A DNA stretch of 10,092 nt, taken from NCBI GenBank assembly GCA_046086305.1, contig JBJSXI010000002.1, positions 1 through 10,092 of the forward strand, written 5' to 3'. Source of the stretch: UBA668 sp046086305 (GTDB taxonomy: Bacteria; Actinomycetota; Acidimicrobiia; Acidimicrobiales; Ilumatobacteraceae). How positions within the stretch are numbered: position 1 is the first letter of the stretch; the number at the start of each line of letters is the position of its first letter. The position numbers and the translations under genes are program-made. The notes under the pieces are model-generated. The model searched no databases. It saw nothing but the letters and a program-made list of their open reading frames with translations, and was not told the origin of the DNA. Shown here piece by piece: positions 5,621-10,092 of this stretch.

Positions 5621-7672
5621 GTGAACGGCAACACCGAGCGGATCGTTCTCAACGAGCGCTACGAACTCCAGAGGCGCATCGGACGCGGCGGGATGGCCGA
5701 CGTCTTTCTGGCTCGCGACCTCCTGCTCGGTCGCCCAGTGGCCATCAAGGCCCTCTTCCCCGAGTTCGCGGTCGATCCGAACTTCGTCGAGCGGTTCCGC
5801 CGCGAGGCCCAGAGTGCAGCGAGCCTGAACCACCCGAACATCGTCAGCGTGTACGACTGGGGGAAGTACCAGAACACCTACTTCATGGCGATGGAGTACG
5901 TCGAAGGTCGCACACTTGCCGACTACCTCCGTGTCAGCAAGCGGATCGATCCTGCCAAGGTCGTCGAGATCGTGGTCGAGGTGGCTGCAGCCCTGTCGTT
6001 CGCTCATCGCAACGGCGTGGTTCATCGCGACATCAAGCCGGCGAACATCCTGGTCGGGTCGAACGGCCAGGTGAAGGTGGCCGACTTCGGAATTGCCCGG
6101 GCCCTCAACGCACCGACGGAGAGCAACCTCACCCAAGACGGATCGGTCATGGGGACGGCGACGTACTTCTCTCCAGAGCAGGCGCAGGGAGGCCAGCCCG
6201 ATCCGCGCAGTGATCTGTACTCGCTCGGCGTGGTGATGTACGAACTCGTCTCCGGACGCCCGCCGTTCGAGGGCGACAACCCGGTGAGCATCGCCTACAA
6301 GCAGGTGCACGAGCGGCCGCAGCCGCTCAACCAGGTCGTGTCAGGTGTGCCACGCGACCTCGAGGCGATCATCGCCCGCCTGCTCGCCAAGCGTCCCGAT
6401 CTTCGGTATCCGAGTGCGGATGCCCTGCGTGACGACCTTCGTCGATTCCGTCGTGGCGAGCCGGTGCGCGCCCTCGACCAGATGCCCGATGTGCCGGCTC
6501 CGCCGGCCGGAGCGCCGGCTGCCCCTGCGGCCGTACCGCCCACCCTTCCCGATCGCCGGGTCGTCGTTGCCCCTGTCGATGACGTAACCCCACCCGAGGG
6601 TGTCGGGGGCGGCTCGACCACGGTGCTGCCGCGCACGGCGATGATGCCGGAATCAGGATGGGAGCGCCGGCCACCGCGTCGATCACGGTCCGCTTCCCCG
6701 ATGGCGATGTATCTCGGCATCGCCGCCGCAGCGCTGGTCGCGCTCGTCGTCGGTGTGGTCGTCCTCGCCAATGTCCTCGGTGGTGGCGAGGGTTCTGGCG
6801 AGGTGATCGTGCCCAACGTCGTCGGACTGTCACTCGAGGAGGGCACCGAGGAGCTTCGCGCGGCCGGGCTGCTCGTCAACCCGGTGCGCCAACCGACCGA
6901 CGACTTCCCCGAGGGCTTGATCGTGTCGACTGATCCGCCTGCGGGTACCACGGCGGCGACGAACGATCTGATCACCGTCTACTACAACCCGGCGAACGAA
7001 CCGTTCCCCCTGCCGAACGTGTCGGGTCTGAGCCAGACGGAGGCGACGGCGAACCTCACAGGAATCGGGTTGGTCGTCGATCCGACCGTGCTGGTCGAGC
7101 AGTCCGAGACCGTCCCCGAGGGTGAGGTGATTCGCACCGACCCGCCGGCCGGGACCGACATCCGACAGGGTGACTCGGTGCAACTGGTGGTGTCGGGTGG
7201 CCTCGGCGACGTGGCAATACCGTCGGTCGCCGGATTGCCGGTCGCTGATGCACGGGCATTGCTCGAGCGGCCCGAGTTCGGATTCCTCGTCACCGTGATC
7301 GAAGAGCGCAGCGACGCGTACGGTCCGGGTACGGCCATCGGCACGCTGCCCGCAGCGGGTGAACTCCTCGCCAAGGGGTCCGACATCGTGCTGCGCGTGT
7401 CGAGCGGGCCGATCCAGATCCCGGTGCCCTCGTTGACGGGTCTCACCGAGGCGCAGGCACGCAAGGTGCTCTTCGACCTCGGCCTGCTCGCATCGGTCGA
7501 GTACGTGGTCGTCGGGGCCGGCTCGCCCGAGATCGGCAAGGTCGTCTCGCAGAACATCGATGCGGGGATCCTCGTCGACCCGGACACCGTCATTCGCATC
7601 AGGGTCGGTCAGGCGCCGCCGGCCACCACCACGACAACGACCACCACGACGATCGCTGAACCAACTCCCTGA
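5621..7672 (+). CDS. pknB: PknB: PASTA-domain Ser/Thr protein kinase
   Basis: 683 aa from GTG 5621. The kinase domain (about 14-275) has the glycine loop GRGGMADV (21-28), K43, the catalytic loop HRDIKPAN with D137, and DFG with D155. The activation loop carries T171 but has D173 where M. tuberculosis PknB has its second phosphorylated Thr; GTATYFSPEQ follows. A Pro/Ala-rich juxtamembrane linker (about 285-355) leads to a transmembrane helix at about 364-386. Four extracellular PASTA repeats have cores at 397, 464, 533 and 602; the first two keep the TDPPAG turn and the last two diverge. A threonine-rich tail (about 668-683) ends the protein. PASTA domains bind muropeptides or lipid II and couple wall status to phosphorylation of division and wall proteins. 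It is the only kinase in the locus; pknA, normally between pbpA and pknB, is missing. Confidence 0.96.
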   Translation: MNGNTERIVLNERYELQRRIGRGGMADVFLARDLLLGRPVAIKALFPEFAVDPNFVERFRREAQSAASLNHPNIVSVYDWGKYQNTYFMAMEYVEGRTLADYLRVSKRIDPAKVVEIVVEVAAALSFAHRNGVVHRDIKPANILVGSNGQVKVADFGIARALNAPTESNLTQDGSVMGTATYFSPEQAQGGQPDPRSDLYSLGVVMYELVSGRPPFEGDNPVSIAYKQVHERPQPLNQVVSGVPRDLEAIIARLLAKRPDLRYPSADALRDDLRRFRRGEPVRALDQMPDVPAPPAGAPAAPAAVPPTLPDRRVVVAPVDDVTPPEGVGGGSTTVLPRTAMMPESGWERRPPRRSRSASPMAMYLGIAAAALVALVVGVVVLANVLGGGEGSGEVIVPNVVGLSLEEGTEELRAAGLLVNPVRQPTDDFPEGLIVSTDPPAGTTAATNDLITVYYNPANEPFPLPNVSGLSQTEATANLTGIGLVVDPTVLVEQSETVPEGEVIRTDPPAGTDIRQGDSVQLVVSGGLGDVAIPSVAGLPVADARALLERPEFGFLVTVIEERSDAYGPGTAIGTLPAAGELLAKGSDIVLRVSSGPIQIPVPSLTGLTEAQARKVLFDLGLLASVEYVVVGAGSPEIGKVVSQNIDAGILVDPDTVIRIRVGQAPPATTTTTTTTTIAEPTP

Positions 7673-7677
7673 TCGAG

Positions 7678-8256
7678 TCAGCGGGCAGCAGCGAGCACGT
7701 TGCGCAACAGCTCGTGCCCGGCGGTCGTCAGGATGCTCTCCGGGTGGAACTGCACACCCTCGACGGGAAGGTCGCGGTGCCGAACCCCCATGATCACCCC
7801 GTCGCCGGTGGTCGCAGTGACCTCGAGACAATCCGGCACGGTTGCCGGATCGAGCACGAGGCTGTGATAGCGGGTCGCGACGAGTGGTGAGGGCAGCCCG
7901 GCGAAGACGCCGGCACCGTGGTGCTCGATCGGCGACGTCTTGCCGTGCATGAGCGTCGGTGCCCGAACCACGGCGGCGCCATACACGTGGCCGATGGCCT
8001 GGTGTCCGAGACACACGCCGAACACCGGTGTACCGGCGGCGGCGAAGGCGGGGATCGCGGCGCAGATGATGCCGGCCTCCTCGGGTCGCCCCGGTCCGGG
8101 TGACAGCACGACCAGATCAGGTGCACGCTTGAGTGCCTGTTCGACGGTCAACTGATCGTTCCGGACGACCTCGGGTTCGGCACCGAGTTCGCCCAGATAC
8201 TGCACGAGGTTGTAGACGAAGCTGTCGTAGCTGTCGATCACGAGCACACGCGGCAC
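7678..8256 (-). CDS. trpG: TrpG/PabA-type class I glutamine amidotransferase subunit
   Basis: 192 aa. The glutamine amidotransferase subunit supplies ammonia to anthranilate synthase (TrpE, tryptophan) or aminodeoxychorismate synthase (PabB, folate); many actinobacterial versions serve both, and sequence alone does not separate them. The N-terminal VLVIDSYDSFVYNLVQYL is the family signature. The oxyanion strand is SPGPGRP (52-58), the nucleophile C82 lies in GVCLGHQ, and H171/E173 in FHPES complete the triad. The length is typical of the family. Two adjacent GTG codons (8259 and 8256) are possible starts; the inner one is closest to family N-termini and lies 6 nt after a -10-like hexamer. The stop lies 5 bp from the convergent pknB stop. 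trpG beside pknB and crgA is conserved in mycobacteria and reflects chromosomal context rather than a shared pathway. Confidence 0.93.
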   Translation of the reverse strand: MPRVLVIDSYDSFVYNLVQYLGELGAEPEVVRNDQLTVEQALKRAPDLVVLSPGPGRPEEAGIICAAIPAFAAAGTPVFGVCLGHQAIGHVYGAAVVRAPTLMHGKTSPIEHHGAGVFAGLPSPLVATRYHSLVLDPATVPDCLEVTATTGDGVIMGVRHRDLPVEGVQFHPESILTTAGHELLRNVLAAAR

Positions 8257-8262
8257 CACGAC

Positions 8263-8268
8263 AGCCTG
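8263..8268 (-). promoter_or_regulatory. Weak -10-like hexamer before trpG
   Basis: On the minus strand CAGGCT lies 6 nt before GTG 8256. This is the same spacing as TAGCCT before the small gene at 8949. The first base does not fit the TANNNT consensus and no -35 is clear. It is of interest because no Shine-Dalgarno sequence precedes either trpG start candidate. Confidence 0.25.
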
Positions 8269-8307
8269 CCCGGTCGGAGAGAGACGTGTCGAATGCTCTG
8301 CGACCTC

Positions 8308-8313
8308 TACACT
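8308..8313 (+). promoter_or_regulatory. -10 element of a probable leaderless crgA promoter
   Basis: TACACT, a good TANNNT -10, lies 8 nt before GTG 8322. The expected transcription start, about 7 nt after the hexamer, falls within 1-2 nt of the start codon. The short GAGG in between is too close to the GTG to act as a normal ribosome binding site. No strong -35 is visible. Confidence 0.45.
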
Positions 8314-8321
8314 CGAGGCCC

Positions 8322-8636
8322 GTGGCACCTCCCAAACGCAAGACGTCCGGTCGAGTGACCCCGAAGGGCGGTCGTCCCACCGGGGCGATGGCCAAGGAGG
8401 CGCCGCACCACGAGGCCTCGGCGTCGGGCTCGTCGCGCTACACCCCGCCCACACCGCGTGAGTTCTACGAGAGCCCGCGGTGGGTGCCGATCCTCATGCT
8501 GAGCCTCATCGGTCTCGGCGGCGTGGCGATCATGCTGCGCTACACGGTGCCGGCCTGGGAGAACACCAACATCCCGGTCGTCGTCGGTCTCGGACTGCTG
8601 CTCGGGGGCCTGTTCACCGCCACCAAGTGGCACTGA
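8322..8636 (+). CDS. crgA: CrgA: small divisome membrane protein
   Basis: 104 aa from GTG 8322. The basic, Pro/Lys-rich cytoplasmic N-terminus (PPKRK, TPKGGRP) is followed by the family mark ESPRW (50-54) at the start of the first transmembrane helix (about 54-72). A short external loop contains the WENTN segment, and a second helix (about 84-101) ends in TKWH, the usual CrgA C-terminal pattern. Two helices and a length near 90-105 aa fit CrgA (UPF0233). In mycobacteria CrgA binds FtsZ, FtsQ, FtsI and CwsA and helps recruit PBPs; in Streptomyces it inhibits premature sporulation septation. Its position next to trpG and pknB matches those genomes. An in-frame ATG at 8388 would remove the basic N-terminus; the -10 hexamer at 8308-8313 and the conserved basic region favour 8322. 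Confidence 0.92.
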   Translation: MAPPKRKTSGRVTPKGGRPTGAMAKEAPHHEASASGSSRYTPPTPREFYESPRWVPILMLSLIGLGGVAIMLRYTVPAWENTNIPVVVGLGLLLGGLFTATKWH

Positions 8637-8657
8637 TCCCCCCGGCCGCGGTGGCTC

Positions 8658-8680
8658 GTTGTCCACAGGCTGTGGAGAAC
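8658..8680. repeat. Palindrome of two DnaA-box-like sequences between convergent genes
   Basis: Two 11-bp arms (8658-8668 and 8670-8680) are inverted around a single G and match at 10 of 11 positions. The left arm contains TTGTCCACA, identical to the preferred actinobacterial DnaA box. The right arm contains TGTGGAGAA, a DnaA-box variant in the opposite orientation. The palindrome lies 21 bp after the crgA stop and just before the end of the convergent small gene. It could bind DnaA, or act as a bidirectional terminator stem (GTTGTCCAC/GTGGAGAAC with an AGGCT loop); there is no U-tract on either side. I cannot decide between these. Confidence 0.5.
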
Positions 8681-8682
8681 GG

Positions 8683-8949
8683 TCACTCGTAGAGCGGGGC
8701 CACCTCGACCATGTCCTCGAGGCAGTGGCGCGGCGGCGGCGGATCCTCGTCGGGGGCAAGTGTCAGCTTGATCTCGAGGCCGCAGACCGTGCACCGATAC
8801 CGCACGTTGATCTTGCGCATCTCACCCGCCGGAGGCGGTGGCGGCAGCGGCCGGGTGAACCCGCGGAGCATCCCGATACCGGTTTTCCACACCACCCAGC
8901 CGAGGAGGACCCCTCCGCCGACCCAGACCACCGTCGAGAACTCGGGCAC
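8683..8949 (-). CDS. Small membrane protein with Cys/His zinc-binding motif, function unknown
   Basis: 88 aa from GTG 8949. A single transmembrane segment lies near the N-terminus (about residues 5-24, rich in Val, Gly and Trp). A proline-rich hinge with five consecutive Pro (36-40) leads to a C-terminal domain with C53-x-x-C56-G and, after an acidic Pro-rich loop, H75-C76. These four residues could bind one zinc ion, like a half zinc ribbon (distantly FmdB-like). Codon third positions are G/C-rich throughout, including the membrane part, so the full frame looks real. Starting at Met44 would give a soluble zinc-motif protein of 45 residues, but TAGCCT 6 nt before GTG 8949 supports the longer form. 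The gene lies 34 bp downstream of the thiolase in the same direction. I do not assign a function. Confidence 0.75.
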   Translation of the reverse strand: MPEFSTVVWVGGGVLLGWVVWKTGIGMLRGFTRPLPPPPPAGEMRKINVRYRCTVCGLEIKLTLAPDEDPPPPRHCLEDMVEVAPLYE

Positions 8950-8955
8950 GGCGTG

Positions 8956-8961
8956 AGGCTA
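8956..8961 (-). promoter_or_regulatory. -10 element of a probable leaderless promoter for the small zinc-motif gene
   Basis: On the minus strand TAGCCT lies exactly 6 nt before GTG 8949, so a start 7 nt after the hexamer would be the G of the start codon. It is the same hexamer as before fhaA. No Shine-Dalgarno sequence is present in the 34-bp gap after the thiolase stop. Confidence 0.45.
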
Positions 8962-8983
8962 CCGAGCGGCGTCGAACGGTGGC

Positions 8984-10092
8984 TCAGCCGAGGCGTTCGA
9001 TGATGGTGGCGTTGGCCATCCCGCCGCCCTCGCACATCGTCTGCAGCCCATAACGCCCGCCGGTGCGCTCGAGCTCGTTGAGCAGCGTGGTCATCAGCCG
9101 TGCTCCTGATGCGCCGAGCGGGTGACCGAGGGCGATCGCGCCGCCGTTCACGTTCACCCGGTTCATGTCGGGGTGGAACTCCTTCTCCCATGCCAGCACC
9201 ACCGAGGCGAACGCTTCGTTGATCTCGACGAGATCCATGTCCTCGATCGTCAGGCCGGTCTTGGCCAGCACGCGATGGGTTGCAGGGATCGGCGCCGTCA
9301 GCATGAGTCGCGGATCATCGGCCGCAAGCGCGAAGCCGACGAAGCGCGCCCGCGGGCGCAGCCCGAGTTGTGCGGCACGTTCCTCGCTCATGATGAGCAG
9401 CGAGGCTGCGCCGTCGGTGATCTGCGACGAGTTGCCGGCGGTGACTCGTCCGCCTTCCTCTTCGCTGCGGAACGACGGCTTCAGCTTGGCGAGCGACTCC
9501 ATCGTGGTCTCACGCAGACCTTCGTCGACGGCAACCATCGAGCCGTCTGCACCGAGGAGGGGGAGGATCTCCGACTGGAACCGTCCCTCGGCCGTGGCAC
9601 GCGCGGCGTACTGCTGCGACCGGGCACCGAATCCGTCGAGGTCGTCGCGGCTGAGGCCCCACTTGTCGGCGATCAGCTCGGCCGAGATCCCCTGTGGAAC
9701 GAGGCCGCCGGCGCTCGCGTACCGTGCGCTCACGGCCGGGCCGAACGGGAATCCGTACTTGCCGTCGGCCATCGAGGCTCCCATCGGCACGCGGGTCATC
9801 ACCTCGACGCCACCGGCGACGACGACGTCGTAGGCGCCGGCGATCACACCCTGCGCCGCGAAGTGGGCAGCCTGCTGGCTCGACCCGCACTGACGATCGA
9901 CCGTGGTGCCGGGGACCGACTCGGGAAGACCCGCAGCAAGAACGATGTTTCGCGCGACGTTGAACGCCTGCTCGCCGATCTGCATGACGCAACCCGTGAT
10001 CACGTCTTCGACGAGCGCGGGATCGATCTTGCTGCGATCGACGACGGCTTTGACGACCTCGGAGGCGAGATCGACGGCGTGCCATTCCTTCA
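8984..10092 (-). CDS. Thiolase family acetyl-CoA acyl/acetyltransferase (5' end missing)
   Basis: 368 residues are visible; the frame runs off the right edge, and about 20 N-terminal residues seem to be missing compared with usual thiolases of 385-400 aa. Catalytic residues are all present: the nucleophile Cys in DRQCGSS (9887-9889), the NEAFA motif, His in GHPLGASG (9122-9124) and the second Cys in CEGGGMA (9032-9034). Thiolases either condense two acetyl-CoA or cleave 3-ketoacyl-CoA in beta-oxidation. The sequence does not settle the direction or chain length; the single-gene context without a visible FadB partner does not help. The enzyme is cytoplasmic. Nothing ties it functionally to the wall locus. 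The GTG at 10003 is not the start, because conserved thiolase sequence (KEWHAVDLA) continues upstream of it to the edge. Confidence 0.95.
   Translation of the reverse strand, partial: KEWHAVDLASEVVKAVVDRSKIDPALVEDVITGCVMQIGEQAFNVARNIVLAAGLPESVPGTTVDRQCGSSQQAAHFAAQGVIAGAYDVVVAGGVEVMTRVPMGASMADGKYGFPFGPAVSARYASAGGLVPQGISAELIADKWGLSRDDLDGFGARSQQYAARATAEGRFQSEILPLLGADGSMVAVDEGLRETTMESLAKLKPSFRSEEEGGRVTAGNSSQITDGAASLLIMSEERAAQLGLRPRARFVGFALAADDPRLMLTAPIPATHRVLAKTGLTIEDMDLVEINEAFASVVLAWEKEFHPDMNRVNVNGGAIALGHPLGASGARLMTTLLNELERTGGRYGLQTMCEGGGMANATIIERLG

Noticed and set aside
7622..7651. ACC/ACG triplet-rich run as a DNA repeat or CRISPR-like element
   Set aside because: It is simply a run of Thr codons in frame at the pknB end, with no spacer structure.
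7666..7684. Short stem CCCTGA/TCAG(C)GGG across the pknB and trpG stops as a bidirectional terminator
   Set aside because: The stem is short with a bulge, overlaps both coding ends and has no U-tract; too weak to call.
6830..8014. Minus-strand open frame of 394 codons spanning the end of pknB and trpG
   Set aside because: It is out of frame with trpG and antisense to the PASTA region; amino-acid composition is typical of a shadow frame.

Overview
The window carries the conserved actinobacterial cell-wall/division signalling locus. The base composition is high-GC, and GTG starts are used by six of the nine genes whose starts are visible. The gene order (tRNA-Leu(CAG) | fhaA-fhaB-pstP-rodA-pbpA-pknB | trpG | crgA) matches, from memory, the region near the replication origin in Mycobacterium tuberculosis and Streptomyces. 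Three points suggest a deep-branching actinobacterium, possibly Acidimicrobiia such as an Ilumatobacter relative: pknA is absent, FhaA is very short, and PstP and PknB end in threonine-rich tails. The class-level placement is inference; the phylum-level call is strong.

Layout. Positions 2-184 hold the 3' end of an unrecognised gene (+). Positions 261-343 hold a tRNA-Leu(CAG) on the minus strand, divergent from fhaA. Positions 442-5562 are a tight + strand operon: fhaA (DUF3662+FHA), fhaB (TM+FHA), pstP (PP2C phosphatase), rodA (SEDS glycosyltransferase) and pbpA (class B PBP). Three of its four junctions are 4-base stop/start overlaps and the fourth is a 3-base gap. pknB (5621-7672; kinase, TM, four PASTA domains) follows after 58 bp with its own ribosome binding site and a possible promoter. 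trpG/pabA (minus) converges on pknB with 5 bp between the stops. crgA (+) diverges from trpG across about 65 bp. crgA then converges on a small membrane/zinc-motif protein gene (minus), with a 23-bp palindrome of two DnaA-box-like sequences between them. The right end is a thiolase gene (minus), cut at its 5' end by the window edge.

How the genes work together. PknB would sense muropeptides or lipid II through its PASTA domains and phosphorylate FHA-binding partners and cell-wall enzymes; PstP would reverse this. FhaA and FhaB read phosphothreonines. RodA polymerises lipid II and PbpA cross-links the product. CrgA is a small divisome membrane protein. These roles come from the characterised mycobacterial and Streptomyces families, not from this sequence alone.

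There is no stretch longer than 300 bases without a gene. I see no mobile element, CRISPR array or riboswitch. I do not see a wholly new system. The more interesting points are the trimmed-down form of this signalling module, a repeated leaderless start arrangement, the DnaA-box palindrome and the small zinc-motif protein.
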